NCBI GenBank assembly: GCA_964035545.1
Contig: OZ037766.1
Location: 32,901,773 to 32,965,772 of the forward strand
Length of the DNA stretch: 64,000 bases
DNA from: Bugula neritina
Lineage: Eukaryota > Bryozoa > Gymnolaemata > Cheilostomatida > Bugulidae
Direction of reading: 5' to 3'
Shown here piece by piece: positions 1 through 10,705 of the stretch (its first letter is position 1; each line of letters begins with the position of its first letter). A program made the translations under genes and the position numbers. Below the pieces are notes generated by a model. It searched no databases. It was not told the origin of the DNA and was given only the letters and a program-made list of their open reading frames with translations.

Positions 1-1530
1 TGTTCAAGTTGCAAATTATTTTCATTTTTTTAAAAAAAAACAACATTTAAATGAGTGAATAGCAGTACTTTATGGCTAACAAGTAAATCATGAATGGAAT
101 GAAATATTAAAAAAATTAATATATAAAGCTCTCTATGCTCTACGGATGACACAATATTGTTACATAAGATATGTTGAAAACAAAACTATAGTATATATCA
201 GGCAACATGCTTTCTACAGCATCCAAATAATACCTCTGCAGTTGGCTTAGCATTTCAATACAATTGGAGCAGAAATTTTAACAATTGATATTTTTTCTCA
301 AGTTTACTATTTTTAATTCGAGTTGTAAAACTTCATTATCAACTTATTTTACATATAAGTAGATAATTAAGTATATATACACAATTGACAATACATTAGT
401 CATAGTAGATAAGTAAGTATATATATACACTATATTAGTCACATTAGACAAGTAAGTACATAATGTTTATAGTAGATATAGGTAAGTAAAGGTAAGTATA
501 ATACATTCATATACCAACGTTTCGAAAGTCTTTTGAAATTTCTCCTTTTTCATTATTTTCTTCCGCAAAGTTTGGGGAAGACGAACGAAAGGGAATTGTA
601 GTCATTTTTGTTCAGCTACACTACCAACAAAACAAGCTAATAAATATAAACACATTAATACTGACTGTCAAAAAGAATGACATCTTCCAGCACAAAAACA
701 AAACTTGCTTATTTTTGAAATCGCTCACACTTTTTGAACACATGCACCACTTTTCTTTTAAAAAATAACAAAACATAACAATAGTAAAACTAACCAGTGG
801 TAATTCTGGCAGCTGGGTGGGTACATAATAGAAATTATATTTATATTAGTACTCATATTGATAGAAGTGCTAGTAATTCAAAAGTAGGATGGACTTCTAT
901 AAGTAAAATATTTTATTTATAACAAATTATTTGGTTGACTTACTAACCAATTTGTCACAAATTATTTAACAATTGCTTTATAATTATATATTATGATCTA
1001 TGAAGTACAGCATCTCATTTGAAAGAGGTTATCTTTAGGTTTACCAATGCATGATTACAAGCATTTTAAGTATATAAATTTCACAAATTTATTACAACTT
1101 CAAATGGTATATCTTATGATTAGCTAATTCTTACCTACAACATACTAGCCATGGGTTTTAGTAAATTTTATTTCATCAAATATTTTTACTAAACTTTGAA
1201 CTCAAAATTCTAAAAAATAATATTGAATAAAACTGAAACCATTTAGTTGATGATGTCATCATTTGAGGCTTGAATCAAAATGAGAAATAATTAGGGATCA
1301 TTTTTACTTATTTTTGCTGAAAGTTCAAGTAATGTAGCTCTTAATATTAATGTTAAAAAGTTGCACAAGTTTTATATACTTGGCTAAATAGAATTGAAGA
1401 GTAGTCTACAATATATATCTAATATAACTTTATTGTTTCACAATGAATAATTTTACATACAGTACATGCCATCAACTAACAACCACAAGGTATAAGCAAT
1501 AACATCAACTGTTAAGAACAGTGATAATTG
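1..1530. other. AT-rich intergenic DNA, no gene seen
   Basis: No open frame with coding character or recognisable motif is visible. The stretch is AT-rich, with short tracts of GTAAGTA-like repetition around 350-500 and scattered homopolymers. It lies left of the duplicated deaminase locus. Confidence 0.6.
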
Positions 1531-1531
1531 C

Positions 1532-1747
1532 GATTTTAGGTAATAGTGGGACAGGTAAAAATGGCACACTGATGTTAAATTTGTCCCAACCCAAACGACC
1601 CCAGCTGAAACCTAAATCCCAAACCTAAACGCCCATTCCAAACTCCCAACTCCCACCCTAAACCAGCTAAAATTGAACATGTGCCATTATTACCTGTACC
1701 TTAATTACTTGTGTCATTTTTACCGTGCCATTTTTACCCGTCATCGA
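1532..1747. mobile_element. MITE-like element with GGTAAAAATGGCAC ends (copy 1)
   Basis: The element starts near GATTTTAGGTAATAG and carries GGTAAAAATGGCACAC. It ends with several inverted versions of that motif (GTGCCATTATTACC, GTGCCATTTTTACC), around a C-rich core on this strand. Related copies lie at about 31664-31960 (same orientation) and 32225-32410 (opposite orientation). No coding capacity is visible. A non-autonomous inverted-repeat DNA element is the simplest reading; the family is not identified. Confidence 0.6.
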
Positions 1748-2215
1748 TAACTACATTTATGGTGTTTGAATAGCACTGATAACTATAATATTATTAGTAA
1801 ACAGCAATAATAATATATTATGATTATATAAAATATCTTTACACAAATAATGAGTATTTTAGTTGCACCAATGAGAGTAGTAACAAGTCAATGTGACACA
1901 CTTTCATATAACAGTACAGCATTATATCAGCAGATAGACTAACTTCCACAGCTGCACATGTTAGTAGAGTAAGGCTGGACAAAATCAGCTCTCTCACTGC
2001 AGTTGAAAAGTTGCATGTTGGTTGCTCAGTTTAACTCTTACAAGTGTTTCACAGAAATCAGAAAGCTTAGAACACTCCGCCATTGTTTGTAGCTGTTCAT
2101 CCTTAGTGATGGTACAACAAATATATTGTATCATTTTCTATGAGAACAAAACTCCTTCCTTCTGATTTGTGGCAGATTAAAACCAGGGAGCAGCAGGAGT
2201 TGTCTTTCTTTAGCT
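1748..2215 (-). pseudogene. 3' stub of a deleted ankyrin-caspase gene
   Basis: This segment is closely similar to 14877-15350, which holds the 3' UTR and last exon of the intact ankyrin-caspase gene. On the minus strand, 2160-2215 still encodes the QLLLLPGF-type tail matching QLLLFPGF in the intact gene. It then reads on past the intact gene's stop position, so the stop has been lost or shifted. Similarity breaks off at about 2215, inside the last exon, and the sequence resumes as the flank of the deaminase gene (2310 onward matches 21605 onward). The caspase and ankyrin body of this unit is therefore missing, probably by an internal deletion of about 6 kb. Confidence 0.75.
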
Positions 2216-2544
2216 GATATATATACATTTCTTTGTTTGCGTGGAATTAACCTGAGCTAGAAGTTATATAGCTAGTTGATGAAATAGCAAATTTTCTTTG
2301 CTAGTGAAAGAAAGAAGGAATTCCTTTATATTCCTATTATATTGCTACGTACTAGCTATAGAAAATATTGTTTGAATCAATGCTTGTTTAAATAAAAAGA
2401 ATGAACATAATGTAATTGGCCTACATGTGAGGCTATTATGTATCTCGTACTTATGGGAAAATAAATTTTCCAAATGGTTCATGTAAACATGAAATAAAAA
2501 GAACATTACCTCATAGCTATTTATAGGTATAACAATGTACGTTG

Positions 2545-2621
2545 ATGTGATTGGTTAATTACGTTGAATTACACTGTTGTGGTATATATAGTAATGGTAT
2601 AGTAATTCACTTTCAAATATC
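2545..2621 (+). promoter_or_regulatory. Putative core promoter of deaminase A1
   Basis: An inverted CCAAT box (ATTGG, 2550-2554) is followed by TATATATA at 2583-2590, about 35 bases before the start codon. The last 30 bases before the ATG are nearly identical to those before deaminase B1 (about 22111-22140). The upstream boxes are not obviously conserved in B1. Confidence 0.4.
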
Positions 2622-3386
2622 ATGGAAGCAGCAATGTCAAAGCAGCAAATTAGTGAATTTAACTTATCAGATAACCACAACATTTTCGGCATGTTACAGA
2701 AATTAAAGGACTTTGGTATTCAACAAAGAAGACAAGATGTGAAGCAAGTCATGGTGGTTGGAGAATGTATAGTCTGTAGCAATGATCAACTATTTTTATG
2801 TCCCAATTGGGAACTTTTCTTTAACAAAAAGTTCTCTGAATGTGACAACTCTGTACAACAATTCACTAGAAGATTATTTCCTGGTGTACAAGACCAACAT
2901 ACGGTTCACACAGAGCTGATCTGGTTATCAAAAGGTCGTCAACTGAGATCAGACCGTCTGTACATCATATACTCGTACTACATTCCATGTGCTGGTAATC
3001 ATCACAGCATCATTTCCTGTGCGGAGTGGTTGACAAAGTTTGCAGGTCTACGCAACGTCAATGATAGTAATAATACTAACATTACTAACAATTATGATAA
3101 TAAAAGCTTTGATGCAATCAATGATGTTAGTACTGATAATAATAATTTTTATTATTATAATAGCATCAATATAATCATTGGTTACGATAAGGTGTTTAAA
3201 CATAGCTGTGAGGCTAAATGTTTTTCAATATTTGATGAAAGAAAAGTACCCTTATATGATGTAACCAAACGCTTTATACGTGGAAAAGAGAATGTACATG
3301 TTCAGCTTGAAAAAGCGAAATTAGCACGACAACTTCTAGAATTACAAATGTTAAACAATGGCAAACAACGATTTCTCTCCGTCTAA
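2622..3386 (+). CDS. AID/APOBEC-like deaminase, type 1 (A1)
   Basis: A single-exon protein of 254 residues with a predicted zinc-dependent deaminase fold. The catalytic signature is H96-T97-E98 followed by P122-C123 and C133. It sits in the segment IIYSYYIPCAGN, which is nearly identical in all four deaminases of this window. After the zinc site, the order strand (NIIIGYD), helix (CFSIFDE), strand (VPLYDV) matches the C-terminal half of AID/APOBEC-type folds. Known members deaminate cytosine in nucleic acid or nucleotides; the substrate here is unknown. No signal peptide or membrane segment is seen, so it is probably intracellular. The cysteine spacing (C-x9-C) is wider than the usual C-x2-4-C. 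Residues about 147-181 form an Asn/Asp/Tyr-rich insertion absent from paralogue B1. The start is the first ATG, matched at the same place in B1. It is the first deaminase gene of duplicated unit 1. Confidence 0.85.
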   Translation: MEAAMSKQQISEFNLSDNHNIFGMLQKLKDFGIQQRRQDVKQVMVVGECIVCSNDQLFLCPNWELFFNKKFSECDNSVQQFTRRLFPGVQDQHTVHTELIWLSKGRQLRSDRLYIIYSYYIPCAGNHHSIISCAEWLTKFAGLRNVNDSNNTNITNNYDNKSFDAINDVSTDNNNFYYYNSINIIIGYDKVFKHSCEAKCFSIFDERKVPLYDVTKRFIRGKENVHVQLEKAKLARQLLELQMLNNGKQRFLSV

Positions 3387-3859
3387 CGTCTTCAACGACC
3401 ACCCATTGCCTTGTGGGTTAAGCTGTAAATATAGCTAAAGGCTAAGAGAGAAAACCCTAACAGAAAACACGGGTGGCCCTTGGGCAAGACCTAGTACCCG
3501 GTAGCCTCCCTAGCTGGGGTCACAGCTAACCCTTCTGACATTGCGGAGCTCAACTACTATTAGTATCATCCTGATAAGACGCTACTTAGAGTTTAGCTAT
3601 ACGTAGCTATTTCAACACCAAGTGGACATCAAGGAGTAGCAGTCACTATATAACCATCAGCCACTAACCAGTCAGGAACCTATATGAAAGAGATGAACAG
3701 ACTTTGAAAACATACGGATACCATTCTGACAATTAAACGCTATACGTGTCTATTTTGACACGAAAACAGTTATATGTGACTCGATTGTATCTCTGGATAG
3801 GAAATATAACACAAATACTAATTTATAGTGTCAGTTTATATTATAGTTCTTCAATATAA
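3387..3859. other. Intergenic DNA downstream of deaminase A1
   Basis: No gene is seen. The first 50 bases after the stop (GTCTTCAACGACCACCCATT and following) recur at about 5366 and 23033, so this is a locally duplicated 3' flank. Confidence 0.5.
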
Positions 3860-4072
3860 ACAGTATTTATATGTATATGTGTTTTTGTCTACAATATTAT
3901 ACAATATTTATATGTATATGTGTTTTTGTCTACAATATTATACAATATTTATATGTATATGTGTTTTTGTCTACAATATTATACAATATTTATATGTATA
4001 TGTGTTTTTGTCTACAATATTATACAATATTTATATGTATATGTGTTTTTGTCTACAATATTATACAATTTT
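3860..4072. repeat. 41-bp tandem array, five copies
   Basis: The unit is TATATGTATATGTGTTTTTG followed by TCTACAATATTATACAATATT, repeated about five times almost without change. Open frames across it on the plus strand are translations of the repeat, not a gene. A single diverged unit occurs at the matching place in unit 2 (about 23180). Confidence 0.85.
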
Positions 4073-4119
4073 TAAACAATTGACATTTGTCGAACTACAC
4101 CGACTTGTCTTAACTCAAT

Positions 4120-5150
4120 AAGTATTTTTTCTAAGCAACTTTTTGTTGATGTATTTAACAAAAATGCTAATTTTTAATATACTATATACTTTTAATATAC
4201 TTTTAAATTATAATATTATATAAAATGAATCTTATTTCCTTGACTTTTTGTGTGAAGCATTTACTCAATAAATTTTTAGAGTGTAATTTGAATTCATGTG
4301 CTTTTCACATCGAGTTTATAGTTATAAAACATCTCAAGAAAGATCTAGAATCATGAGTCAACTTTTGGAAATTGGAAATTCCAAAACGTAGTTTTGACAC
4401 AGACTAATAATACAGCAGGAATAGTTAAAACGATAAAGCTTGTATGTTGCAATAGATTATTTCTTTTTACAAAAGAATGGCTTATAAAAATCAATAGGTG
4501 ATAATGTTTCACAATATATCAGTAGTTAGTAAAGACAGCTGATAGTAAACATTTAAAGTAAATTAAGTTAATACTGATGATGGTCAGGTAAAGTATAACT
4601 GAAAGTTTCTGTGGGGAATATTGTATAACAAATAATATATAGAGCATAACTCTAAATAGTATAAAACATAACTACAAATAGCATTTTATAGAACATAACC
4701 CAAAGCAAACAAAAGTATGGCTGAATGATAATTTATAATTATCACAGTGAAGAATCATCTATTAGTTTATGACATTAAATAATGTGCTGCTGTGAATATT
4801 TACATTGTTAGACTGTTGATATTTAATTTGAACCAAGATAAGGAGTGAAATGATAATATGCAACACATCTTTTTCATATGAGTTTAATACTTTAGGCAAC
4901 TTTTATTGTATGTTATGGAAAATCTTTTTACTGCTGTGCTCTGTGGCAACATGGCTTTGTTTACTTAAGGAGTTCACTTCAATCAATTCATTTGAATGCC
5001 TACTATACTACATGTATATAAATGCATCATAGATAATACATAGCTATCAGTAACGCCACTTCTTCATCTGAACACAGCAGACCCTTTCTCTAAACTCTAA
5101 AGTTATTCATGCATATATAAATTATATACAAAGTTATTGTAGAAACCTTA
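4120..5150. other. Locally duplicated non-coding DNA
   Basis: This matches 23260-23760 in unit 2. Parts recur at 5580-5740 within unit 1. The stretch around 4790-5050 is a diverged copy of the segment found at 11340-11660, 12780-13090 and 30590-30890. No coding signal is seen; a 60-codon frame near 4850 is not conserved in those copies. Confidence 0.5.
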
Positions 5151-5154
5151 TTCT

Positions 5155-5235
5155 TCTATAAAAATATTTTACTGGAAAATGCGAAATTAGCAACAAAGCA
5201 TTTTGAATTACAAATTTTAAATAATAACTTACAAT
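5155..5235 (+). pseudogene. 3' fragment of a type-1 deaminase gene
   Basis: The stretch reading CTGGAAAATGCGAAATTAGC through GAATTACAAATTTTAAATAA resembles the last 25 codons of deaminase A1 (frame LEKAKLARQLLELQM). It has no upstream deaminase core. A similar orphan tail follows deaminase B1 at 22815-22915. It is probably left from an additional deaminase copy. Confidence 0.55.
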
Positions 5236-6290
5236 ATTTCTATGGTATAACATCATAATAATATATTATAATAATAGAATACAATTTAACAAATTTATGA
5301 ATATGACTATAATAATATAGTGTAATATAAATATAAATGTTGGAGTTGATAATAGAGAGTACTGGTTAGCCGTCTTCAAGGACACTCCATTGCCTTGTGG
5401 GTTAAGCTATAAGTATGGCAGCATATCTGTTTCTAGTTAAGTTAAATCAGTGATACTAAAATGTTATTTTTATGCTTTAATTTATAGAACTTCAAATATT
5501 GTATAGTTTTTCAGTATAAACAGTGTTTATTTGTGTTTTTGTCTACAATAATATTATTATACAGTTTTTGAACAGTTGAAGATAATTTCTATTTACAAAA
5601 GAATGGCTTATAAAAATCAATAGGTGATTATAATGTTTCACAAAATATCAGTAGTTAGTAAAGACAGCTGATAGTAAACGTTTAAAGGTAAATTATGTTA
5701 AAACTGATGATGGTCAGCCAAAGCATAACTGAAAGTTTCCATGGGGAATATTGTATAACAAATAATATATAGAACATAACTCTAAATGGCAAATAGAACA
5801 TAACTCCGAATAACATTTTATAGAGCATAACTCCAAATAGCATGTTATAGAAAATAACTCCAAAAGCATGTCATAGAGCATAACTCCAAACAACATTTTA
5901 TAGAGCATAACTGAAAGGAAATAAAAATATCGCAGATTGATAATGTATAAATATTAGTTCAATGCCAACCTCAAGAGAGATGTAATACCTATTTAAAGAT
6001 GTGCTCCTGTGAAAACTTTCATCTGCAGACTGTTGGTATATTATTATAGTCATATGTTTGTTGTTATTTCAACTTATTACCACTAAATGCACTTTCTTGA
6101 AACAAGATGAGTGATAAAAAACCAGTTTGAAATAATGTTGTGCAACCCTTCACATGGGTTCAATATTTCAAATAAATTATATTGCGTGTTATAACTGAGC
6201 GCTTTCGTAACATAACAATCTCACTTTCAATAGGGAAGATATAAAACTGCACAAGGATATAATGATATGATAAAAGAGTAAAATATATGC
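5236..6290. other. Duplicated non-coding DNA
   Basis: 5330-5470 matches the flank of deaminase B1 (22980-23120), and 5590-6290 matches 23640-24255. The region has short related segments built on AGAACATAACTCCAAA. No gene is seen. Confidence 0.5.
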
Positions 6291-6292
6291 AA

Positions 6293-6895
6293 TGTAAGTA
6301 CTCCTGTACTCTGTATGTAAGTACTCCTGTACTCTGTATGTAAGTACTCCTGTACTCTGTATGTAAGTACTCCTGTACTCTGTATGTAAGTACTCCTGTA
6401 CTCTGTATGTAAGTACTCCTGTACTCTGTGTGTAAGTACTCCTGTACTCTGTATGTAAGTACTCCTGTACTCTGTGTGTAAGTACTCTTGTACTCTGTGT
6501 GTAAGTACTCCTGTACTCTGTATGTAAGTACTCCTGTACTCTGTGTGTAAGTACTCCTGTACTCTGTATGTAAGTACTCCTGTACTCTGTATGTAAGTAC
6601 TCCTGTACTCTGTGTGTAAGTACTCCTGTACTCTGTATGTAAGTACTCCTGTACTCTGTGTGTAAGTACTCTTGTACTCTGTGTGTAAGTACTCCTGTAC
6701 TCTGTATGTAAGTACTCCTGTACTCTGTATGTATAAGTACTCCTGTACTCTGTATGTAAGTACTCTTGTACTCTGTATGTAAGTACTCCTGTACTCTGTA
6801 TGTAAGTACTCCTGTACTCTGTGTGTAAGTACTCCTGTACTCTGTATGTAAGTACTCCTGTACTCTGTGTGTAAGTACTCTTGTACTATGTTAAG
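6293..6895. repeat. 23-bp satellite, about 26 copies
   Basis: The unit is GTATGTAAGTACTCCTGTAC plus TCT, with T/G variants at a few positions and one two-base insertion. Because 23 is not a multiple of 3 and the minus strand has no stop in any phase, it gives a 234-codon frame with a 23-residue repeat that reads all three phases in turn. That frame is an artefact. The unit 2 counterpart at 24258-25499 is about twice as long. Confidence 0.9.
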
Positions 6896-7429
6896 TTTTG
6901 TTTTAAGCAATATACTGACTTTGTTAGACAATTAGATAGAGGAGTTTGTTTCTCTTGTTGCTAAGATACAGTCATGCAACTATATTCCGTGTTAATGATG
7001 GGACAACTCTTTAAGAAGTTGTTATGAACATATTGAGTCATACTTCATATCATATTATTATAATATAATATAATATATTCATATAATATCTTTCAAGTAT
7101 AACTTTTATTTCTTATCAAATTAAAAAGTTGCAGAAACTTTTAACATGCGAATATTGCAACAATTAGGACACCCACACTATCAAATAATACAATACAGTA
7201 CAATATAGTGCAGATCATATCACAGTCGTACCATGTCACAACATGCCTTATCAGAGACATCATATCATGTTTGAGCATCATTCACTGAGACACCCATTAG
7301 TCAATACACGAACCAACTGGGTGTAGCAAGTTATAAGTTGTCAGTAAATGGAGCACCCACAGCCTCTCATCTTTTGAATCACACAGCTATAGCATGCTAT
7401 AAGACTATTGGTTTAATAAAATAAGATAG
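6896..7429. other. Intergenic DNA between satellite and deaminase A2
   Basis: This corresponds to 25500-26030 in unit 2. It is AT-rich with no coding signal; runs around 7170-7260 repeat the word CATATCA. Confidence 0.45.
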
Positions 7430-7512
7430 GCGGAGCTTACATTAGGCAGCCAATAGTTAATGAGTGTAGAAGTTAGATATTTAAGGAGCTACCTACCAGG
7501 CCCTCTTTACAG
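7430..7512 (+). promoter_or_regulatory. Conserved promoter of deaminase A2
   Basis: The element GGCGGAGCTTACAT, a CCAAT box at 7450-7454 and a TATA-like TATTTAAGGAGCT at 7478 are preserved in order and spacing upstream of the paralogue B2. Their position 30-75 bases before the start codon fits a TATA/CCAAT core promoter. Confidence 0.5.
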
Positions 7513-8070
7513 ATGGAAATCCAAAACAGAGAACAAACATCCTTTCAGTTAGTTCGCACTCTTGCTACTATACTTTTAAAAACAGCAGACCTCGAAGCTG
7601 CAGATTCTTCCAACAGGGGGCAAGTTATGATTGTATATCAGTTTAAAATAAAGAGTGAAAGAGGCAGTGCCTTCTATACCTTAGATTTAGATTCATTTAA
7701 AAAGAGTACATTTAAAAATATACTAATTAGAGATGAATTTTCTGAATCATTGAAATCTAAAATAAAACAACGCTTTCCTAATTTAAAAAATAAAGAAAAA
7801 GTTCATACTGAAATCCAATTGGTGTGGGACGATAACATCAGTGTTCCCAGCAACAGTGTGCTTGTAATATACTCTTATTATATTCCCTGTGCTGGGAATA
7901 GGTGCAGTTTTGTATCATGCGCCGAGGAATTGGTTAAGTATGCAAAAAAAATAAATTTAAAAATAATAATTGGTTACCATAAATTTCATCGTAATACAGA
8001 TAACTACAAATCCCTAGAAATATTAAAAAATGGAAATATAGAAGTATTTCATTTAGCTGATTTAAATTAG
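7513..8070 (+). CDS. AID/APOBEC-like deaminase, type 2 (A2)
   Basis: A single-exon protein of 185 residues with the same deaminase core as the type-1 genes but a different N-terminal 90 residues. The zinc signature is H98-T99-E100, then P125-C126 and C136, within VIYSYYIPCAGN. An additional cysteine at 131 gives a possible C-x4-C alternative that the other three copies lack. The following strand-helix-strand (KIIIGYH, SLEILKNG, IEVFHL) matches the AID/APOBEC C-terminal half and the protein ends soon after it. No secretion signal is seen. The start is the first ATG and coincides with the start in B2. An AATAAA lies at 8082-8087. It is likely an intracellular base deaminase of unknown target. 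Confidence 0.83.
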   Translation: MEIQNREQTSFQLVRTLATILLKTADLEAADSSNRGQVMIVYQFKIKSERGSAFYTLDLDSFKKSTFKNILIRDEFSESLKSKIKQRFPNLKNKEKVHTEIQLVWDDNISVPSNSVLVIYSYYIPCAGNRCSFVSCAEELVKYAKKINLKIIIGYHKFHRNTDNYKSLEILKNGNIEVFHLADLN

Positions 8071-8234
8071 ATTAAATCTATAATAAAATAAATAAATGTA
8101 ATAAAAATACAGTAAATAATTAATTTAAATTGAACAATAGTTCCTCATCACTTGCTCCTCATTTTTTTTCTCAATTATTTAAACAAAATATGTTTAAATA
8201 ATTGACTGCTGCTTTGAAGTCAGAAAGGTTGTTT

Positions 8235-8610
8235 GTTTGCTGACTTGGATTTAAAAGGACTTTTACAGTACACTGCTATTGTAAGAGTCTCCATCTGTCG
8301 TGGAACATAGGCCTAGTGGGGAACCGCCATTTAAAAGGAGGTTTACATTACATATGTGCAGTATGTATTGTGAAATTATCTATCTATAGTGGAACATAGG
8401 CCTACTGGGGAACGTCACCACTTAGAAGGGAGCTTACCATGCATATGTACAGTATGTATTGTGAAAGTCACTATCTAAAGTGGAGTATAGCCCTAGTGGG
8501 AAACGTTGCCACTTAGAAGAAAGTTTATAGTACATATGTACAGTGTGTATTATGAAATTTACTATCTAAAGTGGAGCATATACCTACTGGGGAACCGCCA
8601 CTAAAAAGGG
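8235..8610. repeat. About 90-bp tandem repeat, four diverged copies
   Basis: Units carry CATATGTACAGTATGTATTG and end with a GGAACATAGGCCTACTGGGG-type motif. Three units are present at 27180-27465 in unit 2. Confidence 0.7.
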
Positions 8611-8689
8611 TAGTGCGCCAATGTACCAACCTCAGAGGTGGTGTGGAATCGGTACACAGGTCATATAGCCTGATGAATAGCAATGATAC

Positions 8690-9295
8690 TTTAGTTGTGA
8701 CACCTTAGTTATGACACCTTAGTTGTGAGACCTTAGTTGTGACACCTTAGTTGTGACACCTCAGCTATGACACCTTAGTTATGACACTTAGTTGCGATAC
8801 CTTAGCTGTGACACCTTAGTTATGACATCTTAGTTGTGATACCTTAGCTGTGACACCTTAGTTGTGACACCTTAGTTGTGACACCTCAGCTATGACACCT
8901 TAGTTATGACACATAGTTGTGACACCTTAGTGTGACACCTTAGTTGTGACACCTTAGTTATGACATCTTAGTTGTGATACCTTAGCTGTGACACCTTAGT
9001 TATGACATCTTAGTTGTGATACCTTAGCTGTGACACCTTAGCTGTGACACCTTAGTTGTGACACTTTAGTGGTGACACCTCAGGTGTGACACCTCAGTTA
9101 TGACACCTTAGTTGTGACACCTCAGCTATGACACCTTAGTTATGACACCTTAGTGGTGACACCTTAGTTGTGACACCTTAGTTGTGACAACACCTTAGTT
9201 GTGACACCTTAGTTTTGACACCTTAGTTGTGACACCCTAATTGTGACACCTTAGTGTGACACCTTAGTGTGACACCTCAGTTGTGACACCTTAGT
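8690..9295. repeat. 14-bp array (GACACCTTAGTTGT), about 40 copies
   Basis: Imperfect copies of GACACCTTAGTTGT with occasional one- or two-base length changes. The counterpart at 27535-27882 is shorter. Confidence 0.85.
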
Positions 9296-9675
9296 TGGAC
9301 GGCAGATACTGGGGAAATGCTCTTACAACACATCTATGCTGGCCGACAGCTTTGCTCTCTCAAATTCCAATGTAAAGTGGTAGAATTCTGTCTCATATTA
9401 TTATGTCTTAAGTTTTTGTTTTGGTATTTAGCTTTTGAAATATTCAACAACAAACAAATAATATTATGCTGTAAATATCCGCATGCTGAAAGAAAACCTT
9501 AAATGTCCATACTTTCCTTACCAACCTTTGCCTGAGTACTTTCTATGAAAAGTAGTTAACTTTTATTGTGTTTGATGAGTGGCTACCTCTAGACAAATGT
9601 CAAATCAAATAGCACACTATATTCTTTTGCTGAGTAGATATTGCCGACATAGTTTATTTACAGTAAAGTATATAA

Positions 9676-10705
9676 TATAGGGGAGAGTGTGGGGCTAGTT
9701 GGACCACATGCTCTAAATTTCCTTCTTTAAATCGTTACACTATTTTACCTCCTTTACTTAAGAGGGTGTTAGGTGAGCTACCTGCGCAGATGTCTTGAAA
9801 TATATGGAATCAAAACAGAAGTTTTCAGGTGAGTATTTTTCACATTTTTTGCATAAAAATTGAGCAAATTAAGAGTTCATTTGTTCATAAAAAGTTGCAT
9901 AGATTCCCAAATGTCATTAGCCCAGTCAAGTAATTTCAGGCATGTGTATTGTCAACATGATTTCAAAGTTGAGCAATTCAAATATTCTACAAATGTTTTT
10001 AGAATGATGAAAAACTGCATATGAAAAGCAAACAGGGAACCAAATAAGGAGAGCCTAACTACAGCAATGAATATGGTAAAGCAAGGCAGTGGGGTAAATC
10101 AACCACCATTAAGTTGAGATCCCTCAAACAGCCCTCTTATATGAAAGTAGATTATGGTCAGCCATGCTATGTATTTTCTGATGTCATATGAGAGGACCCA
10201 CTTCATTATATTTGTATAAACTTGTTGAAGAATAAATTATGAAAAGACAACTTTTAAAAGTTTTCCTATACCTGCTGCTGTTTGGGTTTTGAAGCATCTT
10301 CTGTATTGCCTATCTTTGAGGTGTTAAATGGTTACAATGACATCACATCCAGAGCTTCTGTTATTTGTTTATGCCCATTTAATTTTATTTTTCATGTTTT
10401 TTTTAATAAATCACTTTTCAGTTTGCTAAATGGTAAAAACAATTTAGTTATGAGATGATGACACTGATTCAGCTTTCCCACAGTGCGATTCAAATTGCCT
10501 CCTACCGGGCTGGTTGTGCCAAAAAATGGGCTCTATCTTGTTGAATAAGTGTTTATGCATTTGATTTCAAAGGACAAAGACAGCAACACATGACTGACTT
10601 TCATGGTGTTGGTCTTTAGATTAGCAATACATTTCTTCAAAACCTATAATGCTTAAAAACGAAATCTTTGGTTTAATTAACTAGCCCCATCCTCCTCTAC
10701 ACTAC
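9676..10705. mobile_element. Non-autonomous DNA transposon with GGGGCTAGTT ends (copy 1)
   Basis: The left end reads GGGGAGAGTGTGGGGCTAGT and the right end, inverted, GAGGATGGGGCTAGTT, so the element has terminal inverted repeats of roughly 25-30 bases. The interior has no open frame of note. The copy at 28222-29520 carries about 240 extra internal bases. Confidence 0.6.
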
